A stretch of 54,640 nt of DNA, taken from Citrobacter sp. (GTDB lineage: Bacteria; Pseudomonadota; Gammaproteobacteria; Enterobacterales; Enterobacteriaceae). Below are positions 12,264-21,037 of this stretch, in pieces. The stretch spans positions 1 through 54,640 of the forward strand of contig DXKH01000035.1 in the NCBI GenBank assembly GCA_019415335.1, read 5' to 3'. The notes below the pieces were generated by a model. It was not told where the DNA came from, made no database searches, and saw nothing but the letters and a program-made list of their open reading frames with translations. How positions within the stretch are numbered: position 1 is the first letter of the stretch; every line of letters begins with the position of its first letter. The position numbers and the translations under genes were made by a program.

Positions 12264-12289
12264 AAAAGCACACTTCGGTGTGCTTTTTT
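12264..12289 (+). terminator. Strong intrinsic terminator after tdc operon
   Basis: AAAAGCACAC-TTCG-GTGTGCTTTTTT: a 10-bp stem with a UUCG tetraloop and flanking A and T runs, so it can act on both strands. It separates the tdc operon and its BIME array from cyuP. Confidence 0.9.
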
Positions 12290-12518
12290 GTTGTGATCAT
12301 CTTCAAATTTAGAAATAGCGTATATTTTAATGTCATTAAGGAGAAAAATATTCTTAACTTACAGAAAATATCAGGGTTCTTTTGTGAAGTTTTTCTCTGC
12401 GCCTGAGCGTATGCTTTTTTCCATTCTAATGACTCGCCTGCATATCCCGTACCGCGTATCGCCTTGATGCGGCACGACAAAAATTAAAAATATACCCTAC
12501 ACAATGAGCGAGAATTTT

Positions 12519-13850
12519 ATGGAAACGGCAACGAACAGCAGTGTCATTCTCGACGCCAGCGCCCCTGCGCGCCGGGCTGGAATGACAGAGAGTGAATGGC
12601 GGGAAGCGATTAAATTCGACAGCACCGACACCGGTTGGGTCATTATGAGTATCGGGATGGCGATTGGGGCGGGGATTGTTTTTCTCCCGGTGCAGGTCGG
12701 TTTGATGGGGCTGTGGGTCTTTTTGCTCTCATCGGTGATCGGTTATCCCGCCATGTATCTGTTTCAGCGACTGTTTATCAATACGCTGGCGGAATCCCCG
12801 GAGTGCAAAGATTATCCCAGCGTCATCAGCGGGTATCTGGGGAAAAACTGGGGCATTCTGTTAGGCGCGCTGTACTTTGTGATGCTGGTTATCTGGATGT
12901 TTGTTTACTCCACCGCTATTACCAACGACAGCGCTTCCTATTTGCATACTTTTGGTGTGACAGAGGGACTGCTCTCCGATAATCCGTTCTATGGTCTGGT
13001 GCTGATCTGCATTCTCGTCGCTATCTCTTCGCGCGGTGAGAAACTGTTGTTCAAAATCTCTACCGGTATGGTGCTGACCAAACTGCTGGTCGTGGCGGCG
13101 CTGGGAGTGTCGATGGTGGGCATGTGGCATCTGTACAATATTGGCGCGTTGCCGCCGATGGCACTGCTGGTGAAGAACGCGATTATCACACTGCCGTTTA
13201 CCCTGACCTCGATCCTGTTTATCCAGACCCTGAGCCCGATGGTGATCTCCTACCGCTCCCGCGAGAAATCCGTCGAGGTCGCACGTCATAAAGCGCTACG
13301 CGCCATGAACATTGCCTTCGGCATTTTGTTTGTCACCGTGTTCTTCTACGCCGTCTCTTTTACGCTGGCAATGGGGCACGATGAAGCGGTTAAAGCTTAT
13401 GAGCAGAATATCTCCGCGCTGGCGATTGCCGCCCAGTTCATCAGCGGCGCAGGCGCCGGTTGGGTGAAAGTCGTGAGTGTCATCCTGAACATTTTCGCCG
13501 TGATGACCGCGTTCTTTGGCGTCTATTTAGGCTTTCGCGAAGCCACGCAGGGGATTGCGATGAACATCCTGCGCCGCAAACTGCCGGCTGAGAGGATCAA
13601 TGAAACGCTGGTGCAGCGCGGCATCATGCTGTTTGCCATTTTACTGGCCTGGAGCGCTATCGTGCTCAACGCACCGGTTCTGAGTTTTACGTCGATTTGT
13701 AGCCCCATTTTCGGCATGGTGGGATGTTTGATCCCCGCCTGGCTGGTCTACAAAGTGCCTGCACTGCACAAATACAAAGGGGCGTCGCTGTATCTGATTA
13801 TCGTCACCGGTTTGCTGTTGTGCGTCTCTCCGTTCCTGGCTTTTTCCTGA
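12519..13850 (+). CDS. cyuP: L-cysteine/serine-type permease of the HAAAP family
   Basis: A 443-aa inner-membrane transporter (YhaO/CyuP) with about 11 membrane segments and the family motif GMAIGAGIVFLPV near 45-57. In E. coli it imports cysteine for the desulfidase encoded next to it. It is a paralogue of TdcC in the same window. The alignment to E. coli begins at METATNSS, hence ATG 12519. An in-frame ATG at 12504 would add five residues. Neither start has a strong Shine-Dalgarno (GCGAG precedes 12519). cyuA follows 21 bp later, so an operon is likely. No recognisable CyuR box could be assigned by eye. Confidence 0.93.
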   Translation: METATNSSVILDASAPARRAGMTESEWREAIKFDSTDTGWVIMSIGMAIGAGIVFLPVQVGLMGLWVFLLSSVIGYPAMYLFQRLFINTLAESPECKDYPSVISGYLGKNWGILLGALYFVMLVIWMFVYSTAITNDSASYLHTFGVTEGLLSDNPFYGLVLICILVAISSRGEKLLFKISTGMVLTKLLVVAALGVSMVGMWHLYNIGALPPMALLVKNAIITLPFTLTSILFIQTLSPMVISYRSREKSVEVARHKALRAMNIAFGILFVTVFFYAVSFTLAMGHDEAVKAYEQNISALAIAAQFISGAGAGWVKVVSVILNIFAVMTAFFGVYLGFREATQGIAMNILRRKLPAERINETLVQRGIMLFAILLAWSAIVLNAPVLSFTSICSPIFGMVGCLIPAWLVYKVPALHKYKGASLYLIIVTGLLLCVSPFLAFS

Positions 13851-13871
13851 TTTATCCTGAAGGTTGTTGTT

Positions 13872-15185
13872 ATGTCTGAGACTATAAAAAATCCGTTGTG
13901 GCAGCGTTTCATCCGCGCAGTACAGGAAGAGGTGAAACCGGCGCTGGGCTGTACGGAACCTGTTTCCCTTGCACTGGCAGCGGCGGTGGCGGCATCTGAA
14001 TTGAATGGCGCGGTGGAACGAATCGATGCCTGGGTCTCGCCCAATCTGATGAAAAACGGATTGGGGGTGACGGTGCCGGGAACCGGCATGGTTGGGCTGC
14101 CCATCGCTGCGGCGTTGGGAGCGCTGGGCGGAAATGCGAATGCCGGACTGGAAGTGTTGAAAGATGCCTCCACGCAGGCCATTGCCGATGCAAAAGCGAT
14201 GCTGAAAGCCGGTAAGGTGTCGGTGATGTTGCAACAACCCTGTGATGACATCCTGTTTTCCCGGGCGAAGGTCTATAGCCATGACGGCTGGGCGTGCGTC
14301 ACCATTGTCGGCGGCCATACCCACATTGTGCGTATCGAAACCCATACTGGCGTGAAGTTTGCTCAGCAAGCGAGCGCGAGCGAGGAAGCGCAGGAATCGC
14401 CGCTGGCGGTGCTTTCTGAGACCTCGCTGGAGGAGATTCTGGCGTTTGTGAATACGGTGCCGTTTGACGCCATCCGTTTTATTCTCGACGCCGCCCGTCT
14501 CAACGGCGCGTTATCTCGGGAAGGGTTGCGGGGAAACTGGGGGCTGCATATCGGTGCAACGCTGGAAAAACAGTGCGCACGTGGTCTGCTGGCGAACGAT
14601 CTCTCGACGTCGATCCTCATCCGGACCAGTGCGGCATCGGATGCGCGCATGGGTGGCGCGACGCTGCCCGCCATGAGTAACTCCGGCTCCGGCAATCAGG
14701 GGATCACCGCTACGGTACCGGTGATGGTGGTGGCCGAGCACTTTGGCGCTGATGAAGAGAAACTGGCGCGTGCGTTGATGCTTTCCCATCTGAGCGCGAT
14801 CTATATACATCATCAGCTTCCGCGTCTGTCGGCGCTGTGCGCGGCAACGACCGCCGCGATGGGCGCAGCGGCAGGGATGGCCTGGCTGGTGGACGAAGGG
14901 CGCTACAGCACGATTTCGATGGCGATCAGCAGCATGATTGGCGATGTCAGCGGAATGATTTGCGATGGGGCATCGAACAGTTGCGCGATGAAAGTCTCTA
15001 CCAGTGCTTCTGCCGCGTGGAAGGCGGTGCTGATGGCGCTGGACGATACGGCGGTGACGGGTAACGAAGGGATTGTGGCGCACAATGTGGAACAATCTAT
15101 TGCCAACCTGTGCGCGCTGGCGTGTCATTCCATGCAGCAAACGGACAAACAGATTATCGAGATCATGGCCCGTAAAGCGCATTAA
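13872..15185 (+). CDS. cyuA: L-cysteine desulfidase
   Basis: A 437-aa Fe-S enzyme (YhaM/CyuA, serine dehydratase alpha-like superfamily) that breaks L-cysteine into pyruvate, ammonia and sulfide. Candidate cluster cysteines are in GCTEP (residue ~23), MICDGAS and NSCAMK in the C-terminal half. SNSGSGNQG near 280 is a conserved glycine-rich loop. It closely matches E. coli YhaM (436 aa). In E. coli, cyuPA is the main anaerobic cysteine-degrading system, activated by CyuR encoded elsewhere. The gene ends 14 bp before a REP element. Confidence 0.95.
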   Translation: MSETIKNPLWQRFIRAVQEEVKPALGCTEPVSLALAAAVAASELNGAVERIDAWVSPNLMKNGLGVTVPGTGMVGLPIAAALGALGGNANAGLEVLKDASTQAIADAKAMLKAGKVSVMLQQPCDDILFSRAKVYSHDGWACVTIVGGHTHIVRIETHTGVKFAQQASASEEAQESPLAVLSETSLEEILAFVNTVPFDAIRFILDAARLNGALSREGLRGNWGLHIGATLEKQCARGLLANDLSTSILIRTSAASDARMGGATLPAMSNSGSGNQGITATVPVMVVAEHFGADEEKLARALMLSHLSAIYIHHQLPRLSALCAATTAAMGAAAGMAWLVDEGRYSTISMAISSMIGDVSGMICDGASNSCAMKVSTSASAAWKAVLMALDDTAVTGNEGIVAHNVEQSIANLCALACHSMQQTDKQIIEIMARKAH

Positions 15186-15198
15186 GTGGAGGGCTGAC

Positions 15199-15272
15199 TG
15201 CCTGAAGGCGCGACGCTTATCAGGCCTACGAACGTCCAGGCCGGATAAAGCGCTTGCGCTGTCATCCGGCAA
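15199..15272. repeat. REP/BIME element between cyuA and yhaL
   Basis: Two REP units in inverted order (GCCTGAAGGCGCGACGCTTA...CAGGCC and GGCCGGATAAAGCGC...CATCCGGC) fill the space between the convergent cyuA and yhaL genes. Confidence 0.8.
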
Positions 15273-15278
15273 CGAGGG

Positions 15279-15440
15279 TCAGGCGGCAGCGTCTTCCTCG
15301 GACAGACGAACTTCCGCTTCCGCAACAATCGCTTCCAGCTCGGTCAGCATCGCCTCGAAGTCAAACGCACGGGGCGCAGTGTCGGTTTCTGTCGTTGCCA
15401 CTTTCCCTGTCGGGGCCTGTTTTTTCGCTTTCTTGCTCAT
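15279..15440 (-). CDS. yhaL: Small protein YhaL
   Basis: A 53-aa ORF on the minus strand. It starts MSKKAKKQAP with a basic N-terminus and ends in an acidic helix (FEAMLTELEAIVAEAEVRL). It resembles E. coli YhaL (54 aa), which has the same Lys-rich start and ML.ELEAIVA core. A GGAG ribosome-binding site lies 8 nt upstream. The gene lies 19 bp downstream of yhaK in the same direction, so the two are probably one transcript. The function is unknown. The helical acidic end resembles the small subunit of exonuclease VII only in general character. Confidence 0.85.
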   Translation of the reverse strand: MSKKAKKQAPTGKVATTETDTAPRAFDFEAMLTELEAIVAEAEVRLSEEDAAA

Positions 15441-15459
15441 ACACCACTCCGGTTACCGA

Positions 15460-16161
15460 TTACACCGGCAAATCTATCAGCAAAGCACGCAGCGGCGTAT
15501 CGGCAACGAGCGTTATGTTAGCTTCATCACGAATAAAAGCCCCGTCGCCACAGGTCAGCGCTTCGCGCGCTTCATCGTGGGTGACGGCATGAAAGGTGCC
15601 GTGAATCGACTGCAAGTAAGCGCGCGGGCCGTGAAGCTGAAAACTCAGCGACTCGCCCTGATTGAGCTCAATATGGTGTACCCACGCCTGCTGGCGCAAC
15701 TGCAGGCTGCCGTTCTCGCCGTCGGGTGAGGCAATCAGCTGCTGTTTAACCTTCGTCAGTTTTGTCTTCTGCACCAGAGCATTCTCGCGCTCAGGACAGG
15801 CGTCGAGCCACAGTTGCATACGCGTAAGCGGTTTGTCTTTGCTGATATTATGTTCGCTGTAGCTGATACCCGGCTGCGCCGCGAGCAGTAACGCTTCACC
15901 CGCCTGGGCCTGCACATGGTTGCCTTCACTGTCACGATACTCAGCAACGCCCTCGAGAATCAGATTGAGCACGTCCACCTTTGGCCAGGTGCGCGGCTGG
16001 AAGGACGCGCCGGGCGCCAGTACTTCCTGATTGAGCACGCGCAGCGATGCGTAGCCCAGCAGTTTCGGGTCGAAATAGTGTCCAAAGGAGAAGGTGTAAC
16101 GGGCCTGCAGCCAGCCGTAGTCGGCTTGTCCGCATTGTTTGGCTGTTCGCGTAGTAATCAT
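15460..16161 (-). CDS. yhaK: Pirin-family bicupin YhaK
   Basis: A 233-aa cytosolic bicupin of the pirin family. The N-terminal cupin holds FSFGHYFDP and TWPKVDVLNLILEG, and it matches E. coli YhaK throughout. The E. coli protein is described as redox-sensitive through a cysteine (C122), and the present copy keeps C in LDACPERE at about 123. It lacks the clear metal-binding histidine set of true pirin quercetinases. It is divergent from yhaJ across 104 bp, which suggests YhaJ control. Confidence 0.94.
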   Translation of the reverse strand: MITTRTAKQCGQADYGWLQARYTFSFGHYFDPKLLGYASLRVLNQEVLAPGASFQPRTWPKVDVLNLILEGVAEYRDSEGNHVQAQAGEALLLAAQPGISYSEHNISKDKPLTRMQLWLDACPERENALVQKTKLTKVKQQLIASPDGENGSLQLRQQAWVHHIELNQGESLSFQLHGPRAYLQSIHGTFHAVTHDEAREALTCGDGAFIRDEANITLVADTPLRALLIDLPV

Positions 16162-16265
16162 AGTTCTTGACCTCTCTTTACTTCCTTTTATGTTAAGGGG
16201 CTGGACGCTGCATTGTTAGCCAGATATTCTGCCCGGTATGTTCAAATTTCCTGAATGAGAACGAT

Positions 16266-17162
16266 ATGGCCAAAGAAAGGGCGTTAACGCTTGAGGCATT
16301 ACGCGTAATGGACGCGATAGACCGTCGCGGTAGCTTTGCTGCCGCGGCGGATGAACTGGGACGTGTGCCGTCTGCGCTCAGCTACACCATGCAGAAACTG
16401 GAAGAAGAGTTGGATGTGGTGCTGTTTGACCGCTCCGGGCATCGAACAAAATTCACAAACGTTGGACGCATGCTGCTCGAAAGAGGGCGTGTACTGCTGG
16501 AGGCGGCTGATAAGCTCACAACGGACGCTGAGGCGCTGGCGCGAGGGTGGGAGACGCATCTGACGATTGTGACAGAGGCGCTGGTGCCGACCCCGGCCTT
16601 TTTCCCGCTGATCGACAAACTGGCTGTTAAAGCCAATACGCAGCTTTCGGTGATCACCGAGGTGCTGGCAGGGGCGTGGGAGCGGCTGGAACAGGGGCGA
16701 GCGGATATTGTGGTGGCCCCGGATATGCACTTTCGCTCGTCGTCTGAAATTAACTCCCGCAAACTGTATACCCTGATGAACGTCTATGTTGCCGCGCCGG
16801 ATCACCCGATTCATCAGGAGCCGGAACCGCTGTCGGAAGTGACGCGTGTGAAATATCGTGGCGTCGCGGTCGCGGATACTGCACGTGAACGTCCGGTATT
16901 AACCGTGCAACTGCTGGATAAACAAGCGCGACTCACCGTCAGCACCATCGAAGATAAACGTCAGGCGTTACTGGCAGGATTAGGCGTGGCGACGATGCCA
17001 TATCCGCTGGTGGAACAGGATATTGCGGAAGGGCGACTGCGCGTGGTCAGTCCAGAATCGACCAGCGAGATTGACATCATTATGGCCTGGCGGCGAGACA
17101 GTATGGGTGAAGCCAAAGCCTGGTGTCTGCGTGAAATTCCCAAACTGTTTGCCAGGAAATAA
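16266..17162 (+). CDS. yhaJ: LysR-type regulator YhaJ
   Basis: A 298-aa LysR-family transcription factor nearly identical to E. coli YhaJ. The winged helix at residues 6-65 contains RRGSFAAAADELGRVPSALSYTMQKLE. The effector-binding domain follows (LTIVTEALVPTPAFF). In E. coli and Citrobacter rodentium, YhaJ has been linked to virulence-gene control and to sensing aromatic compounds such as 2,4-DNT metabolites via yqjF. It is divergent from yhaK. Confidence 0.96.
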   Translation: MAKERALTLEALRVMDAIDRRGSFAAAADELGRVPSALSYTMQKLEEELDVVLFDRSGHRTKFTNVGRMLLERGRVLLEAADKLTTDAEALARGWETHLTIVTEALVPTPAFFPLIDKLAVKANTQLSVITEVLAGAWERLEQGRADIVVAPDMHFRSSSEINSRKLYTLMNVYVAAPDHPIHQEPEPLSEVTRVKYRGVAVADTARERPVLTVQLLDKQARLTVSTIEDKRQALLAGLGVATMPYPLVEQDIAEGRLRVVSPESTSEIDIIMAWRRDSMGEAKAWCLREIPKLFARK

Positions 17163-17233
17163 ACGACGCTTTCTTCATGATTACCATATTCGGGGCAAAC
17201 CGATTGCCCCGAAGCCGATCAACGCATTTTGTT

Positions 17234-17590
17234 TTACTTAGGGTTTGGTCCGAAGCGGTTTTCACCTGGCGTGCCGTCCTGGCAGTTGAAGATGAGGATC
17301 ACCAACCAACCGATGACGGGAATCACTAACAATAATAGCCACCAGGCCGTTCGATCGGTGTCGTGCAGACGTCGGAACTGAACGGCCCAACTGGGTAAAA
17401 AGACGAGGATCGCGTAAATCGTCGTCAGTATTCCTTCCCCTCCGGCGCGCTGCCAGCCAAACATCTTATCCAGGACGCCCAGAACGAACGTGAAGATAAT
17501 GTTGACCAGCACAAACATCCAGAACTCTTTGCGACGGGCCCGACCGCCGAAACCAATGTAATTGCGTAAAACGTTTATATACCAGTCCAT
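17234..17590 (-). CDS. yhaH: DUF805 inner-membrane protein YhaH
   Basis: A 118-aa membrane protein of the DUF805 family with three or four hydrophobic segments. The family signature is present: YIGFGGRARRKEFW near residues 11-24 and FRRLHDTDRTAWW near 71-83. Close to E. coli YhaH (121 aa), a little shorter at the C-terminus. The molecular function is unknown. The gene is convergent with yhaJ. Confidence 0.92.
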   Translation of the reverse strand: MDWYINVLRNYIGFGGRARRKEFWMFVLVNIIFTFVLGVLDKMFGWQRAGGEGILTTIYAILVFLPSWAVQFRRLHDTDRTAWWLLLLVIPVIGWLVILIFNCQDGTPGENRFGPNPK

Positions 17591-17679
17591 TTTCGCCTCA
17601 CCCTTGTGACAATCACTTGTTTTAAAAGCAATCAGAATAAGAATAGATGCGAATGATTAGGCGGTAAATATTTGAATGG

Positions 17680-17708
17680 TGAATTAATAAGGCACCGCGA
17701 AGGGTGCC
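17680..17708 (-). terminator. Terminator after yqjG
   Basis: On the minus strand GGCACC-CTTCGC-GGTGCC is followed by TTATTAATT, six bases past the yqjG stop codon. Confidence 0.75.
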
Positions 17709-17713
17709 TGAAT

Positions 17714-18703
17714 TCACTCTTTGAAACGGCTGTCACGCCCGTGCGGTTCGTCGAGATCCTGCCACGGGCCAATGGAGATAATGCCCGTCGGGTTAATGGT
17801 TTTATGACTGCGAAAATAGTGATTGCGAATATGGTCAAAATTGACGGTTTCCGCGATGCCTGGCATCTGATAAATATCACGCAGGAAACCATACAGGTTG
17901 AGATAGTCGCTGATGCGATGCTTGTCGCATTTGAAATGCGTGACATACACCGGATCAAAGCGGATGAGCGTTGTCCACAAACGAATATCAGCCTCTGTAA
18001 GCCGATTGCCCGTCAGATAGCGATGCTGACCGAGGATCTGCTCCAGTCGCGCCAGCGCGGTAAAGACGTTTTCTACGGCGTCGTCATAGGCTTGTTGACT
18101 GGTGGCAAAGCCCGCTTTATAGACGCCATTGTTAACGTTGTCATAAATCCAGCCGTTTAGTTCGTCGATCTTGTTGCGCAGTTCAGGGGGATAGTAGTCC
18201 CCGGCTTTTGCACCCTGCGCATCGAACGCCGTATTAAACATGCGAATAATTTCAGCAGATTCATTACTGACAATCGTATGGTTCTTTTTATCCCACAAGA
18301 CAGGCACGGTGACGCGGCCGCTGTAATGGGGATCGGCGTGCAGGTAAAGCTGATACAGAAATTCGTGCTGATATAAGGTATCGCCCGTGGCCGCCGGGAA
18401 ATCATCGTCAAAGGTCCAGCCGTTTTCCAGCATCAGTGGATTCACGACCGAGACGGAGATAAACGGCTCCAGGCCTTTGAGCTTACGCAGGATTAACGTA
18501 CGGTGCGCCCACGGACAGGCGAGAGAAACATACAGGTGATAGCGGTCCTTTTCTGCTGCAAAACCGCCTTCGCCGGAGGGGCCCGGCGCGCCATCCGCTG
18601 TGAGCCAGTTGCGGAATGCCGATACCGAACGTTGAAATTTGCCCCCGGTGGATTTGGTGTCATACCAGGTGTCATGCCAGACGCCGTCGATCAGTTGTCC
18701 CAT
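17714..18703 (-). CDS. yqjG: Glutathionyl-hydroquinone reductase
   Basis: A 329-aa Xi-class glutathione transferase that reductively removes glutathione from glutathionyl-hydroquinones. The catalytic Cys63 is in the CPWAHR motif, which defines the family, and the N-terminal thioredoxin-like and C-terminal helical domains are complete. The length is essentially that of E. coli YqjG (328). It lies downstream of yqjF with a hairpin between them. YqjF/YqjG and YhaJ are linked in E. coli by quinone/aromatic stress, which fits the clustering. Confidence 0.96.
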   Translation of the reverse strand: MGQLIDGVWHDTWYDTKSTGGKFQRSVSAFRNWLTADGAPGPSGEGGFAAEKDRYHLYVSLACPWAHRTLILRKLKGLEPFISVSVVNPLMLENGWTFDDDFPAATGDTLYQHEFLYQLYLHADPHYSGRVTVPVLWDKKNHTIVSNESAEIIRMFNTAFDAQGAKAGDYYPPELRNKIDELNGWIYDNVNNGVYKAGFATSQQAYDDAVENVFTALARLEQILGQHRYLTGNRLTEADIRLWTTLIRFDPVYVTHFKCDKHRISDYLNLYGFLRDIYQMPGIAETVNFDHIRNHYFRSHKTINPTGIISIGPWQDLDEPHGRDSRFKE

Positions 18704-18723
18704 GATTTCTTTCCCTCAGATAG

Positions 18724-18751
18724 CAAAAACGAGGAGAAAATCCCCTCGTTC
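18724..18751 (-). terminator. Terminator-like hairpin between yqjF and yqjG
   Basis: On the minus strand AACGAGG...CCTCGTT is followed by TTTGC, after the yqjF stop. It may reduce read-through into yqjG. Confidence 0.7.
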
Positions 18752-18772
18752 TTTTCATTCATTATAGAGCGC

Positions 18773-19165
18773 TTACCACTTTTTGTTCAGTACGCGGTCG
18801 ATACTGAATGCGCCCGGACCGGTGATACCCAGCAGCAGGAAGCCGCCAGCGATGGTCAGGTTTTTCATGAACATCAGTGAGTTCACGCCTTCCGCAAAGT
18901 TACTGTGGAAGATAAACGCGGTCAGCAGTGTAAAGCCTGCGGTAAACAGCGCGGTGGTACGGGTCAGGAATCCGAACAGAATCGCCAGACCGCCGCCGAA
19001 CTCAAGCAAAATGGTCAGTGGCAGCAGGAATCCCGGAACGCCCATCGCTTCCATATATTGTTGGGTACCTGCGTAACCGGTGATTTTTCCCCAACCTGCG
19101 GTAATAAACAGGATTGGCATCAGAATACGCGCTACCAGTACACCAACATCTTCTAATTTTTTCAT
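18773..19165 (-). CDS. yqjF: DoxX-family membrane protein YqjF
   Basis: A 130-aa DoxX/DoxD-family inner-membrane protein with four hydrophobic segments (LVARILMPILFITAGWGK; PLTILLEFGGGLAILFGF; TTALFTAGFTLLTAFIF; NLTIAGGFLLLGI). It matches E. coli YqjF over its full length. The promoter of E. coli yqjF responds to nitroaromatic breakdown products through YhaJ. The protein is thought to act on quinone-like compounds, which I cannot verify from sequence. Confidence 0.95.
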   Translation of the reverse strand: MKKLEDVGVLVARILMPILFITAGWGKITGYAGTQQYMEAMGVPGFLLPLTILLEFGGGLAILFGFLTRTTALFTAGFTLLTAFIFHSNFAEGVNSLMFMKNLTIAGGFLLLGITGPGAFSIDRVLNKKW

Positions 19166-19370
19166 TCTTCTCTCCAGGAACTACACAAACTGCTGATTTT
19201 GTTTTTTGGTGCAATTTCGCGGTGTTCCGCGTCATTGCTGTCGATGGAGAGAATCATAAGCGTGAAGAATAAGAATTGTTAGCAAGGAAAACTGTCAATA
19301 TTTTTCAAAAATTTTGATTTTGTAGCGGGGCGGTATTGAAGATCGGGTAAGCGAAGCGCTCCCGGTACAG

Positions 19371-19497
19371 ATGCCGGATGGCGACTACGCCTTATCCGGC
19401 CTACATATTGAGTGCGAGAATCGGATAAGCGAAGTGCCATCAGGCGAAGTAGGGAATGGTCGAGTGCGTAGGCCTGATAAGCGAAGCGCCATCAGGC
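19371..19497. repeat. REP/BIME cluster between yqjK and yqjF
   Basis: Three REP units: GCCGGATGGCG...CTTATCCGGC near 19374-19402, ATCGGATAAGCGAAGTGCCATCAGGC near 19420-19445, and GGCCTGATAAGCG...CATCAGGCAAC at 19471-19500. The last overlaps the 3' end and stop codon of yqjK. The rest of 19166-19370 holds only the yqjF upstream region and no gene I can support. Confidence 0.8.
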
Positions 19498-19785
19498 AAC
19501 GGATGAGCGCAGCGTCTTTTTAACCAGTCGCCAGGCGCTCCAGAGGCCGAACCCACGCCTTGCCCAACGCACGAGCAGGTTAGGGTGGCGAATCGTCCAG
19601 ACCGCCATCACGCTGCTGCCGACCAGCGCCCAGGAGCGCAAGCTCAGCAGCGTGTTCCAGCCACGATCGTAAGCGCCTGTGGCTTCCAGCCAGTCACGAC
19701 GACTGGCTGAAAGATCCAGCCGTTGCTGTTGGATCTCACGAAGCAGTCGGGCCTTACGCTGTGCACGTTCGACTTTACCGCTCAC
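19492..19785 (-). CDS. yqjK: YqjK-like protein
   Basis: A 97-aa small membrane-associated protein. The core KARLLREIQQQRLDLSASRR..WLEATGAYDR and SLRSWALVGSSVMAVWTIRHP match E. coli YqjK (99 aa). I choose the GTG at 19785 (aligned to E. coli Met1) because AGGAGGAGAG lies just upstream; the longer ORF has no alignment support. The start lies within the end of yqjE (11-nt overlap), so translation is coupled. The C-terminus differs from E. coli because the stop codon comes from a REP sequence. It is the last gene of the yqjCDEK run. Confidence 0.9.
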   Translation of the reverse strand: MSGKVERAQRKARLLREIQQQRLDLSASRRDWLEATGAYDRGWNTLLSLRSWALVGSSVMAVWTIRHPNLLVRWARRGFGLWSAWRLVKKTLRSSVA

Positions 19786-20179
19786 GACTCTCCTCCTCGA
19801 GTAATTGCCGGTCATTCGCCAGTTCATGGCGGGTATGGCGTAACAATGTGGAGCGTCGCGCTTTTCGCAGTGTCCATATCCCGCCAATCAATGCCAGAGC
19901 CAGCAGAACGACTGTGGTGGCGATCATCGCATTGAGCCGATACTGCGGGTCGACAGCCCAGATGATTAACACCATCAGGCTCATCAAACCAAATGCAGCG
20001 AAGAGCATGGTGAGTCCCAGCATCAGCAGAAGCTGAAAGAGGTTAGCCTTTTCTTCTTCAAGCTCGACCACTGCCAGGCGCAACCGCGTTTCCACCATCT
20101 CAACGAGAAGAGTGACAATCCGCTGCCCGATACCCAGAACGCTTTTCCCGGGCCCTTGTGCGTGATGAGGATCCGCCAT
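19775..20179 (-). CDS. yqjE: Phage holin-like DUF1469 membrane protein YqjE
   Basis: A 134-aa protein of the DUF1469/holin superfamily III. The N-terminal amphipathic helix (ETRLRLAVVELEEEKANLFQL) is followed by two membrane segments (LLMLGLTMLFAAFGLMSLMV and an ATTVVLLALALIGGIW stretch). Nearly identical to E. coli YqjE. The start MADPHH at 20179 is aligned with E. coli, two bases beyond the yqjD stop. Its partner YqjD is a membrane-anchored ribosome-binding protein. The function of YqjE is not established. Confidence 0.94.
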   Translation of the reverse strand: MADPHHAQGPGKSVLGIGQRIVTLLVEMVETRLRLAVVELEEEKANLFQLLLMLGLTMLFAAFGLMSLMVLIIWAVDPQYRLNAMIATTVVLLALALIGGIWTLRKARRSTLLRHTRHELANDRQLLEEESRER

Positions 20180-20181
20180 CA

Positions 20182-20487
20182 TTAACGACGCGACAGCAGA
20201 ACGCCCAGCACGACGCCCACTGCTGCGCCGATCCCGACGCCGGTCCACGGATTTTCGCGCACATAGTCATCAGCACGCGCAGCGGCTTCACGTGTCTGTT
20301 TGGCAATGGCATCGCCCGTTTCACCGAGACGATAGCGGCTCTCTTTCAGTGCACGCTCGGCTTTGCTGCGGATCTTACTCAACTCTTCTTTCGATTTATC
20401 ACCAGAGGAGTTCAGCACCTCTTCCAGCGTATCGGCCAGGGATTTCAACTCAGCGCGCAGATGTTCTGATGTATTTTCTTTCGACAT
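20182..20487 (-). CDS. yqjD: Membrane-anchored ribosome-binding protein YqjD
   Basis: A 101-aa protein of the ElaB/YqjD/YgaM (DUF883) family. A soluble helical part (residues 1-78, ELKSLADTLEEVL) precedes a glycine-rich membrane segment at the C-terminus (GVGIGAAVGVVLGVLLSRR). In E. coli YqjD is induced in stationary phase by RpoS, sits in the inner membrane and binds 70S ribosomes, probably inhibiting translation. The sequence fully matches that family. yqjE begins immediately after it. Confidence 0.95.
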   Translation of the reverse strand: MSKENTSEHLRAELKSLADTLEEVLNSSGDKSKEELSKIRSKAERALKESRYRLGETGDAIAKQTREAAARADDYVRENPWTGVGIGAAVGVVLGVLLSRR

Positions 20488-20520
20488 AGTTTTCTCCAGG
20501 TGAGTAAGTGGTACTGATGC

Positions 20521-20889
20521 TTAGTAGTCGCGAGCCTCAAGCTCTTTCAGTTCTGCTCGTGCTTCAGCCAGCTTGCGCTCGCGTTTGGTAATTTTGTCCG
20601 CATCGCCTTTTTGCTTCGCTTCGGCGAGATCGCGCTGACGTTCAGCGATTTCTTCCTTCTGCTCAGCAATTTTTTCCTGATGATCGGCGCGCAGCTTGCT
20701 GTCAGTACAGTGAGCCCTGACTTCGCTGAGCGCTTTTTTCAGCCCATTGATACGGTTCTGGTTATTGTGTTTTTCGGCGTAGCTAATTTCCCGTTGAATA
20801 TCCAGCTCTTTTTCCTGGCAGAGGGTGTTGGCGTAGCTGCCAGCACTGAGAGCGAAAAGGGAAATTGCTAAAGCGATGCGGTATTTCAT
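20521..20889 (-). CDS. yqjC: Periplasmic DUF1090 protein YqjC
   Basis: A 122-aa exported protein. The signal peptide MKYRIALAISLFALSAGSYA precedes a mature helical domain with two cysteines (TLCQEKE; AHCTDSK), DHQEKIAEQKEEIAERQ and a C-terminal coiled-coil ending ELEARDY. It matches E. coli YqjC (DUF1090). The start at 20889 is chosen since the longer ORF adds 33 residues before a clean signal peptide. It is the first gene of yqjCDEK; the function is unknown. Confidence 0.94.
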   Translation of the reverse strand: MKYRIALAISLFALSAGSYANTLCQEKELDIQREISYAEKHNNQNRINGLKKALSEVRAHCTDSKLRADHQEKIAEQKEEIAERQRDLAEAKQKGDADKITKRERKLAEARAELKELEARDY

Positions 20890-21037
20890 TCTTGAACCTT
20901 CCATTGTGACTCGTCCCCATGAATTCAGAAACGATGATCCAGTGATAAAGCGACAGGGTGACCCCATCGCCTCATTAATCATAGACATTAATCGCAGAAA
21001 TCACCAAAGTCGGTGATATGATTCGGATTCCTGGAGA

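Noticed and set aside
13641..15272. Minus-strand ORFs opposite cyuP/cyuA (242 and 253 aa)
   Set aside because: Antisense to conserved genes; they contain no recognisable domain.
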